Assembly: GCA_002077065.1 (NCBI GenBank)
Contig: NAJO01000028.1
Span: 496,001 to 560,000, forward strand
Length of the DNA: 64,000 nt
DNA from: Cryoendolithus antarcticus
Taxonomy: Eukaryota; Ascomycota; Dothideomycetes; Cladosporiales; Cladosporiaceae
Direction of reading: 5' to 3'
Shown here: positions 13,201 to 24,271 of the stretch, piece by piece
Layout of the letters: each line of letters opens with the position of its first letter
Position numbering within the stretch: position 1 is the first letter of the stretch
Made by a program: the position numbers and the translations under genes
Notes under the pieces: generated by a model
The model's input: the letters and a program-made list of their open reading frames with translations, nothing else
Database searches by the model: none
Told to the model about the DNA's origin: nothing

Positions 13201-14512
13201 ATCCCCAGATGCACTTATTATTCCGGAGCTTCAGCAGGCTATTGCTGGACTCGCTGGACTCGCTGACAAGGGCAAAGGGCGTGCAGCCGGTGCACGCTGG
13301 CCACAGGCGCCCTATCGCGATCCCATCGGCCGCAAGCCATCGACGCCAGTCTTGGCTGAGCGCGCAGAAAGCTCGATAGCGACCTCTGGTATGCCGCAGC
13401 CGGGATTCACGGTACCCGTACCAGCTGCACCGACTGAAGGGCAATGGCTACGCTCACCAAGCGAGCAGGAGATGCTTACTCCACAGCCACTACGCATCCG
13501 TCCTCGCGTGGCCACATCTCCCAATCCGACTAGTCCCGCTCCAGGCACCTCAGTCACTGCTATATACTCACCTGAGACTCGCGCAGTAACGTTGCCCACA
13601 GCTGTGAGAGGCTCAATATCAGAGCGTCCTCTCCCTGCTTTGCCACCCGGAGGTGAGGCGATTAGAGAGCGTGAGGAGCGGAACTCCTTCGATACTTGTA
13701 CAATCGCTTTGGCCGAGGTTATCCAGCCGCCGGTGCAGCCAGTGCCTTCGACGCCACGTGGGATGCGTAGTTTCTTCACTCAGAAGACGCGCACTCCCAA
13801 TGAGAACAGCTCAAATGAGGCTGGACCGTCAACGAGTGCTTCAAGGGTCCGTCTGTTGACCGGCAATCTGTTCGCTTCGGAGCCCGAATCGCCTGATCTG
13901 AGGGTTAGCAGCAACAGCCACCTGCCTAGCATTCCATCAGCTATGCAGAACGTCTCACTGGACTCGGTGGTCAACTTGTGGCAGCGCGCTGGATCGTTTG
14001 AGGCTCGCAATGCAGGCTCCACGTCCTTAGCAGCCCGTACCAGCGGTATCCAAACGATCCGCATCGAATTGGGACTTCCACCAATGCGTAATCGATTGGC
14101 AAACGATCCAAAGCACCCAAATCACTCGCAGGAATGGGCCACTAAGAAGCTAATGTGCTATCAAAAGCACCATCAAGACCCTTCTCGATTGGTGCGTCTC
14201 ACCGACGACCCAGTACAATGCGCGGCTTGCAAGGCCCATTGTTGCCACTTCGCGCTATTGTCTGCTCATGCAAATATGCCAACAACGAGCCTTGTTGCCG
14301 AAGCAGCGCGTATCAAGATCGATAAGGCCTTAAAGGTCTTGCTACAGCTGAAGCCGAATGGGGTGGAGGAATACGATACGTTCTTGACGTGTCGCGGGTG
14401 TGAGAGGATCCTTTGTGCCTCTTGTGTGAAGGTATGCGCGTGTCAAGGATGTGGGTTGATCGTGTGTGGGAGGTGCATGAAGGATGGTGAGTGCAAGTGG
14501 CACTCACAATAG
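10241..14512 (+). CDS. Large disordered protein with Cys-rich C-terminal zinc-binding-like module
   Basis: Predicted 1308 aa. Exon 1 is 10241-10399 (MAPMGPPRPVDDRPSRLS...SPPAKEK). A 345-nt intron (GTATGC...GTCGTAG) is the simplest join to a 3.8-kb exon, 10745-14512; smaller alternative introns inside it are possible. Residues about 60-1130 are Pro/Ser/Thr/Arg-rich and probably disordered, with a charged helical stretch near residues 330-400 (EEQAAERKEQKRTAKLEAKA). The last about 110 residues hold the only ordered-looking part: CAACKAHCCHFA, then CRGCERILCASCVKVCACQG and CGLIVCGRCMKDGECKWH, i.e. more than a dozen Cys/His in CxxC pairs. This suggests a small treble-clef or RING-like zinc fold. 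I do not recognise a named family; function unknown. Confidence 0.7.
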
Positions 14513-15242
14513 GCCTGAACAAAGGCGACGATGGTTGTTGGGACATAGCCGTGAGAAAGCTTTCATATTGAGTAGTGCAGGTAGTGAAAAGATGTTCAAA
14601 ACTCATGCATTCTCTGTGGTTTGAGTGACGTTCCTATGGTACTATCATGTCAGCTGCGTAAGCCAGAACGCACAGTGAGTGTCCTTGAGAGACTCGAGCA
14701 CGCTGTCGTTCAATCCCTGAGTCCATGCAGCATATGCTCTCTCTCGGACGTGTTCTCCATTCTTGTAGTACTATCATGCAAGCTGCGCAAGCGAATAGTA
14801 TCGCGAGCGTCCGTGGAGAAGATGGAGAGAGAGGCAGGCTAAGTCAAGGTCTCGATCCTGGAGCGTTCTTATGGAAACCGATGACCGCGCCTGTGGTGCT
14901 ATAATCATGGCCGAGTAGGCGAAGTGATAAATGGATGCTGAAGGAGAGGCAGGCTCGGAATCATCGGACCGACAGGGCCTCAGACTCCTTCCCTGGTCGA
15001 ACAATATAGCTTGCGCTACTATCAGCATAGTTGTGCCAACGAGAGACACTGTTGGGGATCCAGTGAGAGAGCAGGCGGGCTTTTGAGATAAGCTCGATTT
15101 CCACAGGTACTGTAGGTAGCTATGCACACCTTTTACTTGCTCGTCCCGAGCACCTCATCCATCTATGCCGCTGAAGCAATGCAAGTCATTCCGTCGCATC
15201 ATGATATCATCATCGTAACCACTACCCTCGAGCTCCCACACC
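14513..15242. other. Intergenic with diverged tandem repeat
   Basis: The two flanking genes converge here, so it should contain both 3' ends. About 14633-15100 contains three to four copies of a degenerate unit of roughly 115-130 bp (listed separately). No coding potential is seen. Confidence 0.5.
14633..15100. repeat. Diverged tandem repeat, unit about 115-130 bp
   Basis: A GGTACTATCATG-like word recurs near 14636, 14764 (AGTACTATCATGC), 14893 (GGTGCTATAATCATGG) and more weakly near 15010 (GCTACTATCAGCAT). In the first two copies it is followed by AGCTGCG(T/C)AAG, and in the third by a similar GAGTAGGCGAAG. A second word, GAGAGGCAGGCT, occurs near 14828 and 14943, with GAGAGCAGGCGG near 15069. 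Spacing is about 115-130 bp throughout. The copies are clearly degenerate, so exact borders are uncertain. Confidence 0.5.
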
Positions 15243-17350
15243 TTACCTTCTCCCGCCTCTTCCCCAAGCAGGCCCACTCCGGTCAACATAGACCTCGCGC
15301 TCCTTGATTACCTCCTCATAGTCGCCTCCCCTCCCTCCGATACTTGGCAGTGGAGGCGGCATGATCGCTCTCATCGGCGCGCTCTTCCGCTCAGCCTCTT
15401 CACGCTCCCATTGCAGCTCCCGGATCCTCTCGCGGCGCTCGCGGCGGATATCCTCGGTCAGCTCAACAAGGCGGAGGACGTCTTCCTGTGAATATAGTCA
15501 GTGAATTGGCCAAGAACTCCAGGCAAATTGAGATGACGAACGTAGCGCAGATACTCGATAACATAGAAGAACTCGTCCGTCTCTTCGTAGCTGTACCCGC
15601 GCTCATCAATCGCCTCTTTGATCACCAAGTCTTTCGTGATCTCAGTCCACATCTTGTCCTTCGTCCTGCCCTTGTGCGTTCCCTCAGTGATCCTGCGTTC
15701 CGTAATTCGTATCTCCTCCGTCGTCTGCCTCTCCCTCGGAGGTGCAGGAGCTGCAGGTGGCAACCCTCTGTCCGATGGCGACCGTCGTCCACCTCGACCC
15801 CATTCTGGGTCCTCGTAGACGCTATCTCCGGTCACGAACTTACTGCGTCGATCGCCATTGTACTGCTGCCAGGAAATTTCTTGTCGTCCGCCTCCGATGC
15901 CGTCCATACGGACTTTCTCAGTGCCAGGTGGGATATCGACTAGACCCCAATCGCGAGTGGCGCCATTACGAGCTTCTCCTGGGTATCCTCGAGAGCGAGC
16001 ACGACGGTTGTAGTAACCTGCTTCGTCATTCACGCCGTCTCGAGGGCGGAGACCTCCACGGTGGCGACTGTCAGAGCGAGAGCGATGGGTATGATGCTCT
16101 GATGAGCTGAGAGATCGTCTGCGAGCGACTGGCTGGCGGGCGTTACCGCGAGAGCGCTCGTTGATATCTATGACAACGTCTTCGTCGAAGTGCTTGCCGT
16201 TCCTCGTGCCGGAGCGGTGGAGTTCAATTTCGAGATTGTCTTCGCGGGGTGGACTTGGTGGGGCTGGAGGTGGAAGATCAGGACTTGGTGAGCGCCAGCG
16301 CTCGATGCCATGGTCGATGTGGCGATGGTGAGTGATGACTTCTTGGATGATCGGAGGTCGAATGATGGGTTCGATAAGTGGTGGCGGTGTTGGCTCGCGG
16401 GGAACAGGTACCGGAGAAGGCGAGCGCTCTCGGCGGCGAATGATGATTCTCTCCTTCTCGACTTCGCGGACTGGTGGTGGGACTGGGCTAGGTGAGCGTT
16501 CTTTGCGGCGTATGATGATCGTCTCTTTTTCTACCTCGCGTGGCGGTGCTGGACTTGGTGATCGTGGTCTCCGGACAATCCACTCTTCCTCTTTCCTTCC
16601 CACGAGCACACCACGACTCCTCGATCTTGGCCTTGGTGGCGGCGGTTCAGATCGATCGCGTTCACGGATGCGGATATCAATCTCGTCCTCATGATCTCTC
16701 CCTCTAGCAGGGCCCCGTACATCCTCTCTCCGTCTCTCGCGAATGTCGATCTCTTCCGTTTCCCTCACCACACTCCTCGGCGGCGGTGGCGCGCGATCCC
16801 CTCCGCCCCTCCGAAATCTAATCTCCTCCGTCTCTCGCTCTCGGTACTCGCTCCTCCCACCAACATCACCCTTCGCTGGCGGCGGTCGTCTGCCAACCCC
16901 GCTCCTCGCATCGTCATCGTGGTCATGGCGAATGTTGATATCGATATCAATATCCTTCTCCACCCTCTCCACTCTCGCAGGTGGGCGACTCCCTGCTCGA
17001 CTCCTTACCTGATCTCTGTATATGATCTCCTCGTCGCGATCACCACCTCGATCACTTTGTGGGTACGGCACTCGTCGATCTCGGTCCCGATCGCGATCCC
17101 GTACTTCACTGCGGTCTTCGCGGATCACAAGGGCGCCAGCTTGACTAGTCTTCCCGTAATCTTCTCGTAGAAAATCAGGCTGTCGGGGACCTCGCTCGCG
17201 CTCGCGGGGTCGATCGAGGACTGTGTCTGCACGTGGTGCCCGGCGTTGTTCGCGGATATCGATGTCGATGTCGAGCTCGTCGTCGTAGTTCCGCTCCTTG
17301 CGTGGGCGAGGGTAGTAGTCCCCGTCTCTGTCGTCGTAGCGGCGGGACAT
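15243..17350 (-). CDS. DUF8035-type Arg/Glu-rich protein
   Basis: Predicted 683 aa from exon 17350-15542 and exon 15485-15243, joined over a 56-nt intron (donor GTTCGT, acceptor TTCACAG). The first about 500 residues are extremely rich in Arg, Asp, Glu and Pro, with repeated EKE-T/R-IIIRR(K/R)ERSPSP units and alternating DIDIDI tracts, and are probably disordered. The C-terminal part is conserved-looking: DKMWTEITKDLVIKEAIDERG, YSYEETDEFFYVIEYLRY, then across the splice EDVLRLVELTEDIRRERRER. I associate this segment with the fungal DUF8035 family. The protein ends in a short charged coiled-coil-like helix and a Gly/Arg tail. The biochemical role is unknown; RS-like composition hints at a nuclear or RNA-linked role, which is only inference. 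Confidence 0.78.
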
Positions 17351-18015
17351 GGCCGGCCACGGGGGTTTGGTAGAGAATGACGGTGGAGTGATACTGGATA
17401 TATAAAGTCGAGGAAGGCGAGTAGCGTGGGAGAGTCTGTTTTACACGTGCTCGGTGAAGTCCGAATGGTGCAAGAGCTCACCGCGGGCTCTGCTTCTTCC
17501 TGGCTGGCAGTCGTGAAGTGAAGAAAGGACGCTCAACGCTGTTCAAGACACGACTGAGGCAAGAATGGCTGAGATAGCCAGAAGTGAGGTGCGATTGTAG
17601 CACACCGCACTCAAGATAGTCTCACCCGGACGGGAGGCGGCGAGACGGCAGGATGAAGAGGGAAGGAAAGTCTCACATGTCACGAAATGTACCCAAAGCA
17701 AAAGGGTTGTGGCTGCGATGTGGTGGGGTTGGTCAGGCCAACGACGCTGACGTCGAGCTGCAGATGCCCGCGACCATGAGTCGTGCAACACTCGACTATC
17801 AGAACATCGATACAGATACCTCACTACGCCAACGTACCCTGCCTCGCCGGACAACTCCGACATGGCCAGACCAAAGATTGCAGGCGACAAGTCTACTACG
17901 AGCGGGGGGAACCTGTTGTAACAGAGGGAGTGTGGTCAAGACTATTCATAGCTCGGACAGTTCTACATACCCAAGTCATCATCGCCAATGCGCTCTATGA
18001 AGTCTAGCCAATCCT
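17351..18015. other. Intergenic between DUF8035-type gene and MFS gene
   Basis: 665 bp. It holds the promoter of the DUF8035-type gene (its start is at 17350) and the 3' UTR of the transporter gene upstream. No coding sequence is recognised. Confidence 0.5.
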
Positions 18016-19671
18016 CTACAAGGTGTAGATGAAGTCAGGCCTGTTGTCACCCGCAAGCCAGATCTGGTCATCCGTCTTCCCAGCATGCATGGCATCCCTC
18101 TTCCCGCTCAACCTAGCCTTGTTCTCCATCCTCAGCTTGGTGTAGATGAAGATCGTGCCTCCAAGCACACAGACAATCAAGTAGCCCAGGACAGTTCCAT
18201 GTCCCGTCCAATACCTGGGCTTCTGCTCAGCGAGGAAGATGTTCGACGATACAACACCATTGAGATTGCCCCAGCCGACAACAATCCCGATGATGACACC
18301 GCGCTTGTAAACGCCCTCGATGTTGTTGCTGGCCCACGAGAGCGTGTTGGGGATGGTCGGATAGATGCCCATGGCACCCAAAAAGGTCCCAGCGTATTGG
18401 ATGTGTGGGTTCTTAGTACTGATCAACATCGTGAAGCCCACGATCGCGAATGAAACGACGACCATGTTGCAGAGTCCTCGCTGGCGAGTGCGATCGGCAA
18501 CCCAACCAACGAAGATCGTCATTGCGGCGGCGCAGGCGTAGGGCGGGACAGAGAGGAGCTGCGCCTTAGTACCGGCGTAGCCCATACCAGCCAGAATGGT
18601 GGGAAGGAAGAGCGAGAAAGCGTACAGCGGCATGAGGACGCCCATGTAGATGAATGCGTAGGCATAGCACTTCCAGTCCTTCAGCGCGGCAATGATGTGA
18701 CGCTTGTCATACTCCTCAGCGCTTGAAGACTGGTTGTCGGCCGCAAGGCGGCGGCGCAAACGAATGCGGTCCTCGGGTGACAAGAAGCGGGCTGTCGCGG
18801 GCCAGTCGAAGACCATCCACCAGCAGAAGCAGCCGACGAACATGGTCGCGATACCTTCGATGATGAAGATCCACGCCCAGCCGGGCTTGCCGCCTACGCC
18901 GTTCATTTTCGCGATGGCAGCAGCAAGTAGTCCACCGAAGGACCCGGCGAGGGCGGCGGCGGAGAAGAAGGTCGCAGCACGGACGCCGAGTTCGGAGCGC
19001 TTGTACCAGCAGGAGAGGTAGTAGTTGACGCCTGTAGATTGTGTCAGCTACTAGGGAAGTAGTGGGAGCTGTATAAGACTATTTACCTGGGAACAAGCCG
19101 GCCTCTGCCAACCCCAAGAACCAACGGCAAGCGAGTAGGCCACCGTAGCTGGTGACAAGACCCATGAGCGTCATGATCAGGCCCCATGTTAGGATGATCC
19201 CGGTGAAAAACACTCTGGGTGTCAATCGCTTGAGCAACACGTTGGTGACCGGCTCAGCGAGTGCGTAGGAAATGAAGAAGATCGTGAGGGTGTTGTTGTA
19301 GTAATGCGGGTGTTTCGTCATGTTCAGCGACTTCTCCATACCCGCGAGCCTGGCATTGCCGATGTTGGTCCGGTCTAAAAAGGATAGCAGGTAAAGCAGA
19401 CATAGCCACGGAATGAGCCAGAGGTCCACTTTACGCATCAGAGCCTTGTCCTGTGGACCATGTAAGTGATTCAACGTCGAATTCGAGTGGCAGTGGTGGT
19501 CCGTACGATAGCAGCGCGCTCCTCAGCGGACTTGCCAGCATCGGGATCATCCAAATCGTCGAGGTTCTCCGCAATAGCGGCAGTGTGATGCTGAGCATGG
19601 TGTTTCTCATTGTCAACGTCCGACAGCGAACGATCCTCATGCGTATCGACTGGTGCCTTGACGTCCGCCAT
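18016..19671 (-). CDS. MFS transporter, allantoate permease (Dal5) / anion:cation symporter type
   Basis: The predicted protein has 514 aa from three exons: 19671-19507, 19450-19087 and 19031-18016 (introns 56 and 55 nt, donors GTACGG and GTAAAT). After a hydrophilic N-terminus (MADVKAPVDTHEDRS) the sequence RKVDLWLIPWLCLLYLLSFLDRTNIGNARLAG is the signature of the Dal5/Tna1-like MFS family (WLCLLYLLSFLDRTNIGNA). About 12 membrane segments can be counted, with a central polar loop around SPEDRIRLRRRLAADNQSS. Members carry organic anions such as allantoate, nicotinate, vitamins or sugar acids across the plasma membrane with protons. The substrate cannot be predicted. Length and topology look complete. 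Confidence 0.9.
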
Positions 19672-21437
19672 GCTGAACAGAGACCTGAGGAACACAGCAG
19701 AAAGAGAGAAAAGAATGCGCGGGACACAGCCTTACATCACAGCGGCAGGGGACATGGGGTCTTATACATGTGTGGCACCCCAACACCCGGTCCAATCTAC
19801 GCCGGTTGAACGGGAGCTGGGAGCAAACAAGATACACCAGCGCATCTGCCGCCCCCAATCCCTCATGCGCCAAGGGACATGGTCATATATGTCGCACAGC
19901 GGCGGCGCAGCGAGCACTCCATACAGCAAAATCCCCACCACCCTAGATTCGGGCACGACGCCGGCTCGCCTTCGCAAACAAAGAGACATGGATAAAGTCC
20001 GTCCACTCTTCCCATGGGGCCGGCAGACGGGGACCAGTGAGTGCGAGCCATCTCGCTGAACGCAAGCGCGGGGCGTAGCATCGTGTTGCAAGCCACGTGT
20101 TGCAGGGTGTTCATGTAGGCCGAGCATTGGCACAGGAGTCCAGAGCCTGCTTTGTATGGCGCGTGGGCGCTGTGCCAACACCGCCAAGCCGACGCCTCGT
20201 CTTGGAAGGCGGATGAATTGCTGGATGTGGGATTCTGGTGGCGGTTGGCAAGCTTGATGCTGAGAGCGCCGAAATGCTTTGCCAACGATGCCGAGAGCGA
20301 GTACACTGGATGGGCGAAAGGAACGGGACTGAAGGGTCCAAGAACGACGTTTGGGAAGTGAGGTCGAGTCTTGAACGTGAGCGTTGCCGCGAAGGTTTAG
20401 AGTGGCATCTCTCGCGTGGCTTGCACGTGACACACGTGGTAGCATGCTGTGCGTTTCAGCTGCGGCGGAATGCAGAACGAGGTGGGAAGTCATTCGCGAA
20501 GGATTCGGATATCATAACGATAGATTGACGGTAGCAATCGTCTATATGGTACGAGCTGAAAGCGATACGGACGTTCATACGAGGTAGACATGTCAACACT
20601 TGTCGATTTGCTCGCGTCTGCATGAACCTGAGCTGTGACCATGCTCCGAAATCTCCACAGTCCTTCCCCAACATTTGACGAACCTTGATCGCTGCAGGTT
20701 CGAGACTCGCATACATTGTTTGCCCCTGCGCGGGTCCCAAGACGACGGATCTCGAAATTGCTGCTGTAGAACCGCCAGGTACGCCGCTTCCACGCGCCTC
20801 AGCTGCAATATCGCCTGTACGACCTGGGAGTATTGCTGCGTTTGCAGAGAGTAGCACAGCTTGCAGCCAGAGATGCACGTCTCGCCGACAAGCGGGGGGG
20901 GGGTTGAATTCGGTCGAAGTATTCGTTGACTTCGTCATGAGAGCCTAGTGGTGTTCACTTTGTAGCGTCACTGACGTGCAGATGGCCAACCTTATTCGAG
21001 GCCCACTGAAGTGGCTTCCAACTGGCTTTGAGATTGACTTTTGGGCTTGAAGTCAATCTGAGAGAAGGACGTCAGTGACTCAGTGGTGCCGACTAATTGG
21101 CTGATCGGAGCGTTGTATTGCGAGTGGGTAAGCCAGTCAAGGGCCACGAGTTTCGCGATGATGTACTCGACTTCTCTCACGCTGGTGTTTCTACGAGGAT
21201 TGGGGACGAGACACGATGTGCATGAGACGTTGATAGAATTGAGACAAACCAGTCGGCGTACCGACGAATGACCATTACTCCGTAGCTCACGATCTCTTCC
21301 CCTTGGTAACGATAACAGCGCAAGCATGTAGTCCCTCTCTTCCTATCCGAGCGGCATGACTGACACGGGTAGCCAAAGTCTACCATCTGTCTAACACGTG
21401 ATTGCCGAGGCACTGTTACCCAATGCCAACGTATTTG
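19672..21437. other. Gene-poor interval, 19.7-21.4 kb
   Basis: About 1.8 kb between the MFS promoter and the 3' end of the SGNH hydrolase. It contains no recognisable gene. There is a run of ten G at 20894-20903 and a perfect 10-bp inverted repeat at 21031-21059, listed separately. Confidence 0.5.
21031..21059. repeat. Perfect 10-bp inverted repeat (hairpin)
   Basis: AGATTGACTT at 21031-21040 pairs with AAGTCAATCT at 21050-21059 across a 9-nt loop. It lies about 380 bp past the stop of the SGNH hydrolase, so a 3'-end role is not obvious. Chance occurrence is possible. Confidence 0.4.
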
Positions 21438-22782
21438 CTACACCTTGACCTGTGCCTTGAGAGTGTTCTTGATCGCAGTGTGACCCGGCTCGGTGGGATG
21501 GAACGGCCTGAGCAACAGTCCTGGTGTAGCGCCCTGGAGCGGCAGAATGCCACTGATGCCCTTCTCAAAGTTGAGCAAATCAGTCCAGTCCCAGAAGTCG
21601 ATAGCCTCCGTGGACGTCTCCGGTACCAAATACGTGGCGTTGAACATCTGCGCCGCCTTGACCTCGTTGAAGTAGTCGAGTGAGCTGACCGGAGTCCCAA
21701 GACCCCTGAGTCCGGAATTCCAGTACCAGACGTCGTAACTACCCCAGAAGTTGTTGTAGTAGTCTGTAAGCGGATCGCCGGAACTCTTCTCACAGAAACG
21801 ATGGCCTTCGAAACCTTCGGTGATGGACACGTAGTGTACGCCACGATCAGCGAATTGGCTGACGACGTCTCGGATCTGCTCGTTGAGCATTGTCGTCAAG
21901 GAGTTGATTTTGGAACGGAGCTCGTGGCTGAGCCCAGGTCGCGTGTTCGGAGTCAATTCATGCCTGTTGACGCTGAACGAGATGTCATTGCACCAGTCTG
22001 ACTCGGGAGCTTCGTTGAAGTAATGTGAATACCCTAGGACATATAGCTCGAAGCCGTCCTTCTTGGCGGGTATGCTGTTGTCAAGGAGATCCAGGGTGGT
22101 GGCGTATGTGTCCGGATAGGTACCGCCTGCAAGAGTCTCTGGAGCTGCTGTGATATACTTTTCCGCGGCTGCGATGGAGTCGTCACAGGCGCCTGGCTTG
22201 GGATAGTCGCCGCCATAATCCTTTGACCAGTCGTTGTGATAGATACAATCGCGGGCGACGTCGTAGAAGCCTGCATTATTGCCTACACCAATTTTAGCTT
22301 TCAGATCAGCGTTTGATCGGCCATAGTCATTGTACTGACCTCCCGCCTGCATGGTCACCAGGCGAGTGTCGTCCGGAATCTGCGACATTTGTTGCTGGCC
22401 TTGTACCATATCGACGAGCCTGGAACCCGAGCAGGCGACGAAGTCGAATGAGGCTCGAACATCGCCAGGGAAGTCTTTGCTAAGCTGTGGTCCAGAGCCG
22501 TGCTTGACACGCATGCAGCCGGATCCGTTGTCATCGTAGTTGGTCGTACCACCAACAGCATAGGTCACGCCGCTCTGTATTTATATCAGCAATGATCAAA
22601 CGTGAATTGTAAATCGCGAACTTACAGCCCAAGAATCTCCGATGGTTGCAAACTTGTAGGTCGACTTGGGTTGAAATGGCGTTTGGGATAATAAAGGCTG
22701 GATGAGCGAGAGTGAGCACATTGAGAAGTGCAATCGCAGCGAATGTGCTGCCACATGTATGTATGCTCACGCTCGCGGGCAT
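21438..22782 (-). CDS. Secreted SGNH/GDSL-type hydrolase (5' end uncertain)
   Basis: Core exon 22574-21438 and an upstream exon ending at 22626 are joined over a 51-nt intron (GTAAGT...TACAG). The join gives TYKFATIGDSWA-SGVTYAVGG. GDSW is block I with the nucleophile Ser. A GGQYNDYG stretch stands where block III (GGND) is expected. HPTEPGH near the C-terminus supplies the block V His. FVACSGSRLVDM is typical of the fungal extracellular family. Substrates in the family are acyl esters, including lipids and acetylated sugars. The 5' end is unresolved. An ATG at 22780-22782 opens a hydrophobic, signal-like stretch, but it reaches the core frame only through a second intron; a 73-nt (GTGAGC donor) or a 55-nt (GTGCTC donor) solution is possible. 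The core call is secure and the start is not. Confidence 0.75.
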
Positions 22783-24271
22783 AAGGTCGACAGGTGCTCG
22801 GTATGCTGTGTTGCGATGGCAGAAGGCTAGATCTACTGTATGGACAGACTGGTTGTATGATGGGAAATTAGACCTTGGGATTTACCCCCAGAGCATCTTA
22901 CACTCTAACGAACGTGAAGAGCCTATCATGATGTTCCAGTACAAGAACGCCGCTCGCGGACGTCAAGGCTGAGAAGTCCTGGGCGGCAATCCGCGCAGAT
23001 GTTGTACTGGTGGTATAGCTCATTCCAGACGGCGACTGGCACTCAATGAACGCCGTGTAGGTGCATGACCGGGCTGGGGCGCGTATGAGTTTAGAGGTGC
23101 GGACTGGATGCTGCAAAAAGATCTTGTGTATGCTTATGACCTAGCGAGAGGGTGCTTACAACGCAACATGCGCCGACAGGTGTCAGATGCCGGCGACGGG
23201 AGCTGTTGTCTCGAGCCCGGAGGATCATGTAGGACGCGTTGCTGACGGGCACTGCGTGCAACGTGCGATAGCTGCTGCAGTGCTGAATGCCTTGGTAGCC
23301 TGGGTGTCCCGGACGTGGCAAAAGTAGACTCACCACACATCCACCTCAGCATAGGGTGTTGGCCACTGCCGGATTACGTTTGTCGTTGGAGGAACCGAAG
23401 CGATGGTCTAGTCAGACGCAGGCTGTGAAGAGGCATTGCGAGCGTAAATTCGATACGCAAGTATAGAACTGCGTGAGGTCCCCTGGTCTCATCGAAACAC
23501 TTCATGCGCCACTCGCAGTCGCAGCAGGGACACGTACTCTCCATCGAATGCGCGGACTAGGCGCTGCTTGTGGGCTCACCGGTGTCTGCAGGCGCTTGCA
23601 GCTTCAGCGCAGCGTTACGCCGCTCATCGACATACCTTTGGCATGGACTATCATGGGTGCAGCAGTGGGTGTCAAGGCACCAGCATTTATGCAGGGTGAG
23701 CAGTCCAGCGCTCATTGCTTTCGTACGAGCATACTCGCGTTGGAGGGTCGCCACGTGATAGTTGCGCAGGTAGCATCGACATTTTCAGGTCTGGTCAGAA
23801 CATTTCCGAGTGATGTGGAAGGTCTGCCTGCCATGCGGTGTCGCGCGGCATCACGCTAGTCAGTCCTGCGAGTGCTACGACGGTACCGGCTAGGAATACA
23901 CGTATATGCCGGGCAAGTTCGGGGTGCCTGACACAATTGACACAAGGGCGATGTTGGTGTTTGACGTAAAACTTACAGTTGAGCCAGGAGGACCGTTGGC
24001 CAACCAAATTTGCCGCCTACCGCGAGCCAAGCTCCAGACTTGCGGCACTGCAGTATTGTCGCCATCACCTTATCACTGATGCTACACCTGATGAGTCCTC
24101 CGATGGTCTCTACGGCGGTTCCGTAGACGCCAGGCAGCAATGTGGCACATCATGATGTGCTGCGCCATCTTTGCGCTTCGCAAGTCGATGTCAGCCAGCA
24201 GCAGCCTCTCGTCCATCGCCGGTTAACATACTCTCTAGTCCTTTGCTCCAACACGCGATTGTCAGCTTAAC
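22783..24271. other. Gene-poor interval, 22.8-24.3 kb
   Basis: About 1.5 kb between two divergently transcribed genes for secreted proteins, so both promoters lie here. I see no coding frame with conserved motifs. A missing 5' exon of the SGNH hydrolase could lie near 22790-22900. Confidence 0.45.

Noticed and set aside
16600..17350. Arg/Asp dipeptide repeats as a possible repeat element
   Set aside because: They are coding low complexity within the DUF8035-type protein, with a conserved domain in frame downstream.
20894..20903. Run of ten G as a structural element
   Set aside because: A single homopolymer in non-coding DNA; no partner runs for a quadruplex nearby, and length is error-prone in sequencing.
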